Assembly: GCA_963932465.1 (NCBI GenBank)
Contig: OZ010786.1
Span: 273,142,411 to 273,206,410, forward strand
Length of the DNA: 64,000 nucleotides
DNA from: Maratus speciosus
Lineage: Eukaryota > Arthropoda > Arachnida > Araneae > Salticidae
Direction of reading: 5' to 3'
The position numbers and the translations under genes are program-made. Position 1 is the stretch's first letter; each line of letters opens with the position of its first letter. Of this stretch, positions 11,494 to 23,349 are shown piece by piece. The notes under the pieces are model-generated. The model made no database searches. It worked only from the letters and a program-made list of their open reading frames with translations, and was not told the origin of the DNA.

Positions 11494-13040
11494 CAAATAA
11501 CAAGTAAATTTTAAGAAAAAGAAGGACATCAATGAGTGATTTCCAATTTTATTGTATGATTCATATTCAATTTTGGCTTGTCAGTTTATATACAAACGTA
11601 AAACAAAACAAGTTAGAAATTGTACGTCAAACATGACAAATGAGGTGCGTTCGTAAAGTAACTAGATCTTGGTGCAATAGCTGATGCAGTCTTATACAAA
11701 AATGCATAAATACAAAATTTATTACGATTATATATATTAAATTCACTAACACGGAAATAATAGGACTCCATCTTAAATAGGACGTAACCACCATTGAAAC
11801 CTATAATCATTACTTATCATGGGATATCATTGATATTAATTACGTATGATACGATTTAGTAGAATTAAGAAAACTGACATTAATATCTTTTAAAGATTTG
11901 GTTCGATTTTCATAAAATTTGAAATTATTCGACAAAATTCTGCGATGATTATTTTTAGTAAATTTCAAACCATTTGGTTGGGTAGTTTTTGCGCTATTAT
12001 ATGCGGACAGATGGACTGACCATACAACGACTCTAGGGGCTACGTATTTGTATAATTACGAACGAGCCTAAAAGGAACACACACCTACTAAATCTGCCGC
12101 AAATCATCGTATAAAAATGTGAATAGTGTACCAATCGGTAATAACAACTTTTGTTAATTAACTTTATTACTTAGGATTTTCATAGGAAGTCGTCTAGACA
12201 TGAAAATTGCATCACACTTTAAAACTTTCAATAGTAACACGTAATTTTGACTCTGTATTCTTCGGTAAATTATACATTGGATACCAAAAGGAAAGTCATT
12301 CGGTCATGTGGTTTGGGATATATGAAAGTTTAAAGTTTGGAATTTTTAAAGTCAAATTTATTTTTAATCGATACAAAACGGATTGCGATATTTTAAATCC
12401 CTTCGGGGCCATATATGGGTATATGTATCTTGAAAATATGCATACAGAACTTGTCTTTGGTACAAATAAAAAGGAAAAGTATTATTTGTCTCATGTAATT
12501 AAGGCATTTTCGTAATTAAGAGATCACAGTTAGTTGTTTTAAAAAAAAGTGGCGATAGCCGAATAAAATTTATGTAAGAGATGCTGGTCCTGAACGAGTT
12601 AAAGTTACTCAAAACCATTTGTAAGAATGAACTATAATTTTGGATTCGCATATTTGAAGCTTCTTGAAATCAATTCCTGTTTAAATAAATCATAAGTTAC
12701 AATTCATAAGAAAAATTCAATTTTTACTTATAATTTTTTTTTTTACAAAAAATCAATTTCTACAAGTTTGAAATGTGCGAAACCAAAGTTAAACTCATCC
12801 CGCCACGTATTTTCCAAGTGATTCTTGCAAAGCTACTTATATTGCAGTATGTTTTACAACGATGAAAATAAATTTAATTTTAGAGGTTCCAAATTTTAAT
12901 TTTCATAATTCCTAAACTACTTGATCAAATTACTTCTCATTTGGTAGTCTAAGGTAATATTTACAGACAAATCCATATATCATGTTCAAATTGGGTGTTG
13001 GTAATGAAAATTTAGTGTTAAGTACAACTTCTATATATAT
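11494..13040. other. Unassigned AT-rich interval
   Basis: About 11930-12060 contains a TTGGGTAGTTTTTGCG phrase followed by GGACAGATGGACTGACC, the kind of decayed TCTG/GACA tract seen in the dispersed repeats. The 102-codon frame at 12207-12515 has no recognisable motif, no methionine context and no repeat copy. I do not call it a gene. Otherwise nothing supportable. Confidence 0.4.
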
Positions 13041-13041
13041 A

Positions 13042-14320
13042 TTAGGGGCTCTGCCCCTTAAGAGCTACGCTCGTCAACCCCCCATTCCGACACCCCAGAT
13101 TCTAAAACAGGCTAATTTCATCGACTTTAAAAAGATTGAATTATAATTTTAAAAAACAGTGGCGATCTCCCTGTAAACGGCTTTTCATTCATATTCCTTT
13201 GAATGGAGCTTTTTAAGGCAAAATCAACGTTTGTTAAAAAAAAAAAAATAGTTAAAAATTTGGAAATACGCTAATGTAAAATGAATTAAGTAAACAGTCT
13301 TTATATTTCGGTTTTTTAACAGCTCTATAAGAAAGTTCTTTTAAATAACACATTTGAAATGTATAGTTCTATATCTGACGTAATTTTCACCAAAGTTTTC
13401 TTTCTCTTTTTAACATTCACATGAAAATACTTTTGTTATTAGAAAGGAAATATTATTTGAGCTGTCTTAAAATTCATAATAATAGTTGAAAAGATTATCT
13501 CAAAATATGAAATAAATGTCTGGCCCAATATATTTTTTATTTTAAACTGTTTATCCAATTGTCAGTTATTTGGCCTTTTTAAATACGACATAAATTTCCT
13601 CCATTTGCGACTTTTAACGCATAATAATGAATTTGGTATTTAAAAATTTTCTTTCTCATTTAAAAACTCATGTGTAACTATAGTTTTTATGACGTAATTT
13701 TCTATATTTGCCTGATGTTTAACATGTAATCACTTATTTTTCAATCGAAAGTTTTTTTCTGTTTATAATAGTCACGAATAAATAAATTTTTAATTTGAAG
13801 GAAATATTATTCTTTGCTCTGTTTTAAAAATTGGCAACATTTTAAAATAATATCCTTTTCTAAAATATGTAAAAATGTCTCTCGAAATGATGGAAATTTG
13901 AATTTAAAATGGAGATAAACCCTCAAAAAATGAGTTAAATTAAAAAAATAAATGCAGTCTGCACGCTGGGAACTTCTAATTTATTAAATTATGTAAAACT
14001 GTTTAATTTCCTATGAATAGTGTTTGCTCAAATAATTTTTTTAATGAAAATATTTTGACCAAATTAACATTAAATATCTCTTGAAATAATTATTCGATTT
14101 AAAAACTGTCTGCATCAGCGTCTTTATCAAACATTTCTCTATAATAGCACCAATTTTTATATTTTTGTATGAAACAGTTTTCTTAATTCTTAATATTAAC
14201 GAAGAATGACCTCCGCTTACAAGAAATATAGATGCCGATCTAGGAGTGTACCGGGAAGATCTACGCAGATTTTAATTGGTCCATTTCCAAATCATTACTT
14301 GTTTATATATATATAGAAGG
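13042..14320 (-). mobile_element. Helitron-like copy C, 3' end shared with copies A and B
   Basis: On the minus strand it ends GGGGCAGAGCCCCTAA followed by T, the same hairpin-plus-CTAR terminus as copies A and B. The first ~190 bp match both other copies (for example CTCCCTGTAAACGG). The rest matches 955-1693 instead, so this copy shares only its 3' end with A and B. That is common among non-autonomous Helitrons. The 5' end near 14316 reads TCTATATATATATAAAC, but the flanking base is not the expected A, so that boundary is approximate. Confidence 0.6.
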
Positions 14321-17300
14321 ATATACAACTCCTGATCAAAATTTAAATGCAGAATATATATGAAATGGCCAAAATTTGCTATTCGATTGATACCAATCAC
14401 ATTTTTTTTATGAAGATTTGTGACTTAGTTAATAGGGTCGATGCTTTATTGTGTTTTTTTTCCCTTGCGATTGTACTTATAGTGAGAGTGTTTTGGCACA
14501 ACCAGAACAATGCCCTTATTAACAAAAAAACAACTGTGAAATTCGAAGCATCTTTTTAAAGGCAATGAGAGTACATACAAAAGATAGAACGTTCGGACGA
14601 ATTATATAGCCTACTAATATTTGGAACCATGCTTCTGATTCATTACTCACATGTTGTGTATTAAGAATTAAATGAGAAGACGACATATCACACGTGGATG
14701 TTTATTACATCACACACACATAACACAAACATAAATTTACACAACTCTAATATTTAAAATATTTATCTAATGTAAAATGAATGTATTTTGTCATCCTGAT
14801 GCACACACTTCATCGGACTAGCCTCTAACTAAACTGACTTCCTTGTTGCCATTACCGCTAAACAAACTTTTGTAGATGGAGAAACCAATAAATCTCATGG
14901 AGGAAAGAGACAGATGGAGATGCAGTATGTCCTAAAAACGGTTTGCAATATGATAATACGCTCAAATTTAAATTTCCTCATTCGGGCCAAACAAACAAGC
15001 GAGTGGAACAGGGACCGAATTCATTGACATCATCCGTGCATTTTTTCTCTAAATGAAAATGCTCTGCTTATATTTAAGCATTCTAAAGCAGCATTTCATT
15101 GCATTATGAATTAAAAACTGTATTACTAAAAGTTTTCTTCATTTTTTGCGAAAGCACGTAGTTGTATTTGGGCCGAATGTAGCGGATTTTAGGGTTACAT
15201 TTTTGACGTCACCCCCAGACACTACACTTCACCTCTATTTTTTTCTTTACTCTATGAATAAATCTAGTTGATGAAGTTTCAATTCTTTCGAATGTCATAG
15301 AGAAAGCAACCAGTTTCGCCGATGAAGTTTTAGTTCTTTTGCATTTTGATATTTACATCCTCCCTTGATGGAAATATTTAAAAAAAGGTGTCTATTACAG
15401 GTAAATCTCTCTCGTTAAAAGAACTAATAAAAACATGTTCAATAGTGAAATTTAACAAACTTTCTAAGTATACAGTATAAATCGAAAATATCCATAAAGG
15501 TCAAATTGCCTTATCAAACTAATAAAATTATCCTAGATACTTCTCAGCTAAATAAACTAATATTTATACTGCCTTTGATAAGGGCACAGATTAGCATTCA
15601 TTATTCAGGAAAATTCAGTAGAGTAAGCAAGCTTATACCAATGCATTGTGTTTTAAATTCAGAAGCGCATTATACAATGTCAAGTAGCTCATTAAACTTT
15701 CAAATGTGCAACATGCACTCGTTTCCATAATTTGAAAATACTGTTATAGGAAACTAAATATTTTTCCACTTTAATATTCACATTTTCAATGTTAATACAT
15801 TAATCCGGGAATCTGGGGAAATTAAATTTATGAGAAAATGTTAAATTATGTAATATTCAGCAGTATGGAACAGCTTTTACTACTATCAGTGCAAGAATAT
15901 TAAAATTAATTTTAAAATACATTTTGGTAGCCTTTATATATGCTTATTCCTAAGAAATTTAAATACATTCTTTTCATAGATTGTTGAATAAAAATAGATG
16001 CCGAGACGGAGTTTTAATGTTGACAAATGAAAGATAACTTTGGTAATCACCAAAATCTTCTCTGGAAAAATAATACTAGTTGATTCTTATAGATTAATAG
16101 ATTTCACTCTGATAAATAAAAATATGGTAACAAAATTACTGTGTCGCGTGGTATTTTTTTCGTAGGAAGGTTTGCTTTTAAAAATAAGATATTTTATATC
16201 TTGCTAAAAAATAAATGAAATTTTGTAAATTATGAAATGTAGATAATAATATGTAAATTGCCTTTAAATAAATGTATAAATATGATTTCCCGAGTTTAAA
16301 AGGCATAAGGAATGAAAATATATTAGTGGATAGCAAATAGTAAATTCGGGCACGAAAGAGGGGGGGGGGGGGGAGACATAAAAAGAAAAATGCACGAAAC
16401 AAGTATCAGCAAGCTATATTTTATCAATTTGATATCTAAGACAGTGAAATAACTTTTTACAGGGTTTCAATTTTATTTAGCATTGCAAATTAATATAACA
16501 ATCCTTCACCATTTTTTATTATTTTGAAACTGTTTCTCGTAAAAGTGGTACGTGCTGGAGCAATTTGGATAACATATTAAGAATTAGGAATATTAGAACT
16601 GTAAACTTTACATATTCAGTTTGCAGTGAGGGAAAAAAAATACTTTTTTTGCCAACCAATGTATTATCTAAGACTGTTCTGTTTTTTTGCCCCCGGTATG
16701 CTGTTTCTTTCTCCCAGCTATTAAATTCTCGTCTCTAAAAAATAACGCTCCGTTGTATAAGCTAGCCGTAAAACAAAACAGATGTATCATTGTACGGTTA
16801 AATACTCTACTGCAATTTTTAAACTTCTAAGCATTGCACATTTTCAATTTTTATACCATCTTATTGGGAAAAAAGTACTTTTAAATGCAATTTGTTTGAA
16901 AACTGCATCTCAGTTTATTTCTGAAATATGAACATTTTTTGTAGTTTTTAGCACCATTTGCTTAATTTTAGCAACTCAACCATTTCTGTAGAAACTAAAA
17001 GAAAATAGTTGTAAAATAGTAGTTATACCTTTCTGTTGCTATTTTCTCATAACAACTTTTAAAAAATGTACTTTTTGTTGCTGTTTTCTTATAACAATTT
17101 TTAAAAATGTAATTAAATTACGTGCTATTTTGAAAAAATATAATTGAATGATTTCTGATAAAGCATTGAGCCATTATAAACCGAATTTAATTTTAAGTAT
17201 CTATATTAATATTATAAACAAATGAAGGTATTAGATAGCGGATTTTTATTTTGTCGAGTTTCTTGAATGGCGACACCTGTATTTTTTTCGTTTTTTCTGT

Positions 17301-17735
17301 GTGTGTGTGTGTGTTTTATTTGGCGATACTGACGTCCTATGCGTACTTTACTATAGATGTTGATTAAGACTGGATCGTGAATAAAGAATTCTTCAGCGGA
17401 TGACGTCATTTTATAAAACAAAAAAGCGTGTGTTTTAAGTCGTAAAACTGAAATATGTTTTGTACTAGCTATATTTATATACATATATATTTTTGTTTGC
17501 ATCGGAGGCGACGCTAAATTCTAAAAAAGCGAAATTCCTGCTTTCTATTTTTTTTTTCCTTCTTTTATTCGATTGTTTTCTTCAGGAGTAATTTTTTTTC
17601 AATAAAAACTAATATTTGAAGATAAATGATGATAGAATGAAGATAAATTATGACAAAAATTCTAATTCTGTCATAATTCTTAAAAATTAAAAATATTAAT
17701 AAATTATACTTATTACTTTCTATAATTATGAACAA
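14321..17735. other. Unassigned AT-rich interval with simple repeats
   Basis: I see a 14-base G run near 16362-16375, a GT microsatellite at about 17297-17314, and a local duplication at about 17030-17112 (TTGCTGTTTTCTTATAACAA and a near copy). Small frames at 14347, 15506, 16178 and 17212 lack recognisable motifs and overlap simple sequence. No element termini could be paired. Confidence 0.4.
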
Positions 17736-20390
17736 CTAGCAAACCCCGCGGCTTTTCTCGCGTAACATTTGAAATATGCCAAGTGATATTTATATGTCTA
17801 ATTTTTATTAAAAGGTACTAACTAAATTTTTACTTATTACTTTTAAGAATAATTCAAAAATTACTATTTAAAACACTGTTTGATTAAACATCACCATTAC
17901 ACTGCATTAGGCAAAAATGAGACTTAAATTAATAAAACTAAATAAATGATAATTTAGAAAATATTTTGAAACCTTTATGCTCATTTAATACGTTCATTTC
18001 AGTATTCATTTGAAGTTTTGAATTTTTTAGAAACCATCTTCTTACATCTTAAATTAACTATCATGTCAAATTCCAAGTTCTACCATCTCTCTCAACAGAA
18101 AGGGCTATGTTGAATTAGGAACTATCACCATTAATTTGCCAACATTAATTTTGAAATCGGTTTGTTATTTTTAATATTCCACACAAACGTAATTTAGAAA
18201 GCTTTTAAAGGCCTTTTATAGAACGTTTATTGTTCCTGTAAACCCCAGGTGGTAGAATCATCGGCCTGTGTAGGATCAGAGACTGTTACCATTGATTCGC
18301 AACTATTACTTTTATAATCGGTTTATATTCCCTGAAATTGCATAGATATCGTAATTTAGGACTTTTTTAGATTGCTTTTCACACCTCCCCTTCGCTTCAC
18401 CCCTTTTGAATTCGAATTTATTTTCGACAGTCCTTCGAGGGCATTTAAGTTTTATAAGTAACTACCATGTCATATGTAAAGTTTCTAGCCTTTTCAGTAT
18501 AACAGAAATGGCAATTTAGAAAGTTTTTAGCTCCTACAACCCTCTGGTGGTAGTGGCACAGATATAAAATATAGCTTATGTTTGAGCACGTTCTAACACC
18601 AACAATTTGTCATCATTATTTTTTTAATCGGTTTAGTATTTGATAAGATTGCATAAAAATTGTAATTTATAACGCTTTTCGCTTACTTCATCTTTTTAAA
18701 TTTGGAATTTTCTTTCGACTGTTCTTAGAAAGCAGTTGCATCTTGTAAGTAAATACCATGCCATACTTCAAAGTGTTAGACCCCTCAGTTGTGCAAAAAA
18801 CGCAAATTAGAACATGTTTTCCTTTTGCAACCCTCAGATGGCAGTGACAGCAACATAAAATATATCCTATGTTATAGCAGGGACTATCACCATTGATTTG
18901 CAACCATTACTTTTGAAAAAGCTTTGGTATTTCCTGAGATTGAGTATAAATCGCAATTTAGAACATTTTTAGAACGCTTTTCGCGCATTTTCACCCTCTT
19001 TTAAATTTCTAATTTTTTCGAAACTGTTCTTAAAGTCCATTTATATCTGATAAATATGTGCCTTGCCTAATTTTAAGTTGCTAGCCCGTACCTATCAGAA
19101 AAATCGAAATTTAGAACGCTTATTTGCTCCTGCAACGTCTAGGTGATAGTGATAGCGACATAAAAGAGCGTCTATGTTAGAGGAGAGTCTGTCAGCATCA
19201 ATTTCCTACAATTTCTTTTGAAATCAGTTTGTTTCTTCCTGAGATATCGCTGACAAATCGGCATTTAGAACGTTTTTAGAACGCTTTTCGCGCATTTTGC
19301 TCCAGCATCTCCTCTGTGGTAGTGAACACAATTATAAAATATAGCCTAACTTGGAGCGTGATCTCTCAGCATAATTTTTACACCATTATATTTGAAATCG
19401 GTTCAGTACTTCCTAAGATTGCATAGAAATCGCAATTTAGAACGTTTTTTACAACGCTTTTTGCGCATTTTGACTCCTTTTTAAATTTCGATTTTTTTTA
19501 GGAAATGCCCTTAGAGATCATTGATATCTTATAACTAACTACCATTCCAAATTTCACGATTCTAGGCCCTTCCGTAACGCAAAAACCGCAATGTAGAACG
19601 TTTTTCCCCTGCACCCCTTTGGGGTAGTGTCACCGACATAAAACATAACCTATGTTGAAGCAAGGGTTGTCACCGTCATTTTGACACCATTATTTTTTAA
19701 ATCGGTTTGGTATTTCTTGACATTGTGTAGAAACCACCATTTAGAACGTTTTTTAGGACGCTTTTCGCGCATTTTCACCCCTTTTAAATTTCGAATCGTT
19801 TATGAACTCTCCTTAGAAATCCTTTATACCTAATAAGTAGCTAATATTTCAAATTTTATATTTCTAGGCCCTTCAGTAACACATAAATCGCATTTTTAGA
19901 ACGTTTTTTGATCCTGCACCCCCTTTGGGGTAGTGGCACCGACATAAAACATAGCCTATCTTGGAGCAAGCGTTGTCACCATCATTTTGACACCAATATT
20001 TTTAAAATCGGTTTGGTATTTCCTGAGATTATGTAGAAACTACCATTTAGAACGTTTTTTAGAACGCTTTTTGTGCATTTTCACCCCTTTTAAATTTCGA
20101 ATTGTTTAAGAACTGTTCTTAGACCTCATTTATTTCTTATAAGTAACTAATATTCCAAATTTCATATTTCTAGGCCCTTCTGTAACGCAAAAATCACGTT
20201 TTTAGAACGTTTTTTGCTCCTGCACCCCTTTTGGGGTAGTGGCTCCGACATAAAATATAGCCTATGTTCTAAGTTGGACTAACACCGTCATTTTGATACC
20301 ATTACTTTTGGAATCGGTTCGGTAGTTCCAGAGCTTACCTCCTACAAATTTTTACCTCTTTATAATATGAGTATAGATTATATTAAAGTA
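17736..20390. repeat. Tandem array of a ~305 bp monomer, about eight diverged copies
   Basis: The phrase TA-CCTATGTT(GGAG) recurs at about 18571, 18863, 19170, 19343, 19646, 19951 and 20258. Most spacings are 292-307 bp; one unit is shortened to ~173 bp. Each unit also contains a TTTAGAACGTTTTTAGAACG phrase, CGCATTTT-ACCCCTTTTAAATTTCGA, TCTAGGCCCTTC-GTAAC and AAATCGGTTTGGTATTTCCT. The right-hand monomers are the most alike. The array starts at CTAGCAAACCCCGCGGC (17738), and a related phrase AGACCCGTGCGAGGC follows it (20392), so it sits inside a larger dispersed repeat. Confidence 0.85.
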
Positions 20391-21347
20391 GTAGACCCGT
20401 GCGAGGCTTTTGCGGTGAAATCTTTTAGTTTATTTTCTAATACATTTTTCATTAATTTCTAAATTACTGCAATTTGTTTAATCAAACAACTTGTTTTAAC
20501 GAAATATGAGTGTACTTTGTCAAAAGCCTCTTTATAAACCTTTCGTATAATACGTTATTCATCGTTGTGCGTTTTGTATATGCATAAAAAAGGGGATAAT
20601 GATAACAGACGTAAAACATATGATGATACTTAACATAAAATGATGACGAAAATTCGGTATACAATCTTAAACATAAACAAAAAATCCTGTCCAATGATAC
20701 AGCCTTCATTGTTGTACTCTACATATTGGTTAAATATGCGATGTCAGATGTTACAAAAAAAACCCCTATCCAATGATACCTTATTCATCGCTGTACGTCA
20801 TACATATTGGTTTAAAAAAAGAGGGATGTTTACAACAGACATAATATATAAGGTACTTGTAACCGATATGGACAGTGCTCTCAATATGGACACCCCTAAT
20901 ATCTTTAAGTAACAATTTTGATCGAGAGATGGCGCTACATGTCCGGGAAGAAAAGCATTTGAAAAGATAATTAAGCCTGGAAAGTGCAAAAAAGCGCGCT
21001 GTTCGCCATTTGGAAGGAAACTTGTTGTTTCGTGGTGTGCTGATCGTAATTACAGGTAAGTTTAAATCCTTATTAGATATGGTAAAATTATTTTAAATAT
21101 TGAAAAGTGGAGTGTTTTAGAAAACTGATAAAACATATTTTCGATTGTTATTGCACATATTGCTTTAAAATGTTTTCTTTGTTTATTTATTACAAGATTT
21201 AGTAAAACTATGCCCGATTCCCACTATGGACACCTTATGTCCACATTGGGAATACAGCAAGTGAATCTTCAGATTCACAAATTTGTAAAATATCTGTTTA
21301 ATGTCATCTGAACAATCCTCCAAGAAAAAAAATCCTTCAAAAAGCCT

Positions 21348-21581
21348 TTGCAGGAAAATCAAAAGAAGCCTTCCCTCAGTAGGGTACCTGTTGGCAAAAT
21401 CTCAGGTACCAGCGGTATGACTACCTCAACAAAGGAGAGCTGGTACTGCTTCTTCTGCAACATCATCAATACTGCATACATGCGGCTATGCATCACATGC
21501 GGCATATATGTCCATGAGAACTGTGTGGGACTTACCGCAATTGATGAAGAAGTTTTTATTTGTCCATCCTGTGAGGACTGA
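21348..21581 (+). pseudogene. PHD-like zinc finger tail of a pogo/Tigger-like transposase
   Basis: Seventy-seven residues end at a natural stop. The finger is complete: W-Y-C-F-F-C, then a C-I-T-C pair, Y-V-H-E-N-C-V-G-L, and the terminal F-I-C-P-S-C. This gives C-x2-C...C-x2-C...H-x2-C...C-x2-C in PHD order. The ATG is an arbitrary internal methionine, because the catalytic part that should precede it is gone. In a transposase tail such fingers are thought to bind chromatin or protein; that role is inferred from the family. It is the best preserved of three such tails in the window (the others are at 10425-10613 and 31660-31800). Confidence 0.7.
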
Positions 21582-21764
21582 GTAATAACAGATGTAAATT
21601 CTGCAGACAGATGCAATAAAGCGAAGCAAAACAAACTATATTATTTCATAATATTTTGTAGTAACTGAGGTGTTTTTCATTTGTCTCCGAAGAGCCAGAA
21701 CCGAAAATGACCCCCCCCCTTCTAAAGTGCATGTTCTGAAGATATTTACTGTGCTCCCCCCCCC

Positions 21765-22050
21765 CCCCCCACAATACTTTAAGATGTATTTCTTTTATCT
21801 CCTCTTCTCTAAAACCCCTTGGAAGAGTGGCTCTTCCATACACCCTGTGTAGTAAGTCAATAAGAAGCCACCTGTCCTTAAGATAGACATGCATGTCCAT
21901 AATAGGAACAGGTGGTTCCTTATATGGACACTTGTAAACATTTTTTGTTTTTACCCGACTACGGCAAAGCCAAAGGAGGGTTATGATTTTGACAGGCTAT
22001 GTATGTATGTATGTATGTATGTATGTATGTATGTATGTATGTATGTTCAT
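21765..22050. repeat. Poly-C run and GTAT microsatellite
   Basis: A C run lies at about 21757-21770, and (GTAT)n at about 22000-22046. The GTAT block follows ACCCGACTACGGCAAAGCC, which marks the start of the Helitron-derived stretch. Confidence 0.8.
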
Positions 22051-23175
22051 CTGTTCCCTCGTAACTTCTAAACCACTAATCAGAATTCGACAAATGACAT
22101 ATCATTAGAAGCGTCTTAATTGTCCGCTGGTTATAGGCTATATAGATTTTCACCAAATTCAATGTGGCGCCTTCTAGCGGACAAAATATACAGAGTAAAA
22201 AAATAAAGTTAAGCTAGATATGCCGTGTTTGGTATCATTTTAAAGCGCTTCACTTGTACATTTCGAATATATATATATTACTAGCATTTGCTTGTGACTT
22301 TACTTGCATTTATGGGCTAATTGCATATAATTCACATCTTTTCGTTCTTAATTTCTTTGGTACTTAGTAATCAGAATAAGACCACTGCAGTGCCATTAGA
22401 AGGGTCTTGATCTTGATATTCTGTTGGTTGTGAGCTATAAAGTTTGTCACCAAATTTACTATTATGCCCTCTAGCGGACAAAAAGTATAAAAGCGCTGTT
22501 CTCATACAATTTGACGACGCATCCATAAAAGCCGATATTAACGGACTTGTCAGAATCGAGCCTTGCCTCACTGAATTTGACGGCTTGAGGGGGTCTGGGA
22601 AAATTCAGCGTAAAATGCTCCCGCTGATTCTTTCTTGGGGTTGTACTGTACATAAATTACAAGGTTGTACTCTGGATAAAGCAGTTATCGATCTAGGAAA
22701 GTCATTGTTTGCTAAAGGACAGGCCTATGTCGCTCTCAGTAGAGTCAAAACCATAGAGGGTTTGTTTATAAGTGCCTTGGATCATAATAAGTTGCTTAAA
22801 AATCCACATGACAGTCAATCGTTAGCAGAATTAGATAGATTAAGAAATCTTCCTAGGTCATCTTAATACATGAAACCTTCAATCTACATTACACATTTAC
22901 ACATTACACTAACGACCTCATCCACTAATCGGTCCATTACCCATTTGCTGCCATCGACGGATATGTGCGTCACTACTACCAAATACTGGAAGCGTCATAC
23001 GTCAAAAAATAAAGTTAAGATAAATATGCCGTGTTTGGTATCATTCAAAAGCGCTTTACTTGTACATTTTGAATATATCTATATATTACTAGCATTTGCT
23101 TGTGACTTTACCTGTATTCATGGGGTACTTTTATACTTTTTCAGCGTAGTTTTTTGTCGTAGTTGGGTTTTAGTT
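21950..23175 (+). mobile_element. Helitron-derived stretch with internal repeats
   Basis: The left part starts ACCCGACTACGG and the right part near 23155 ends in the complement-like CGTAGTTGGGTTT. A block ending CCGTGTTTGGTATCATT is present at 22218-22310 and again at 23019-23115. The phrase TTCTAGCGGACAAAA(A/T) occurs at about 22170 and 22470. A Pif1-type helicase fragment lies between the copies. Exact Helitron ends (TC and CTRR) are not identified. Confidence 0.5.
22480..22866 (+). pseudogene. Helitron Pif1-like helicase, C-terminal fragment
   Basis: From about residue 15 of the open frame the protein is a clear Pif1-family helicase end. It has an L-I-Q-F-D-D strand, a basic stretch [14 protein letters not shown], then [10 protein letters not shown] (motif V region) and A-Y-V-A-L-S-R-V (motif VI with its arginine finger). 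It ends with an L-x-x-L-x-x-L helix and a stop. In autonomous Helitrons this domain follows a Rep/HUH nuclease and unwinds DNA during rolling-circle transposition. Motifs I-IV and the Rep domain are absent, so only about 120 of an expected >1000 residues remain. The codons before residue 15 come from the adjacent repeat, so the annotated ATG is not the native start. Confidence 0.85.
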
Positions 23176-23349
23176 TTTTTACTTTATCTTGTTATCATTA
23201 CAATTAAACCAGAATAATAACAAGGTCGCTAATTTTAATAATGATAGTCAACTGTCCAGGGATAGTGGATTTTTGGAGTTCTATGGCGTGTACACGGGGG
23301 TGAAAAAAATCAATTTTCCTTAGGGTGTCCATATTGGGTACAGGTACCT

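Larger units (their letters stand above)
20851..23349 (+). mobile_element. pogo/Tigger-like element, ATATGGACA family, with nested Helitron piece
   Basis: Terminal inverted repeats match at 21 of 24 positions (AGGTAC-TGTA-CC-ATATGGACA) and are flanked by TA at 20849-20850 and 23350-23351. The core word TATGGACA recurs inside near 20885, 21226, 21234 (inverted), 21893 (inverted) and 21921. This is the same subterminal-repeat layout as 9759-11489. It carries a PHD-like transposase tail (21348-21581), and a Helitron-derived stretch sits at about 21950-23175. Confidence 0.75.

Noticed and set aside
12207..12515. 102-codon plus-strand frame
   Set aside because: Contains no recognisable motif, sits in unassigned AT-rich DNA, and has no supporting splice or start context.
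14640..15380. An LTR retrotransposon (CACACA tract, TCATC words, TGACGTCA-like site)
   Set aside because: No paired direct repeats, primer-binding site or reverse transcriptase were found.
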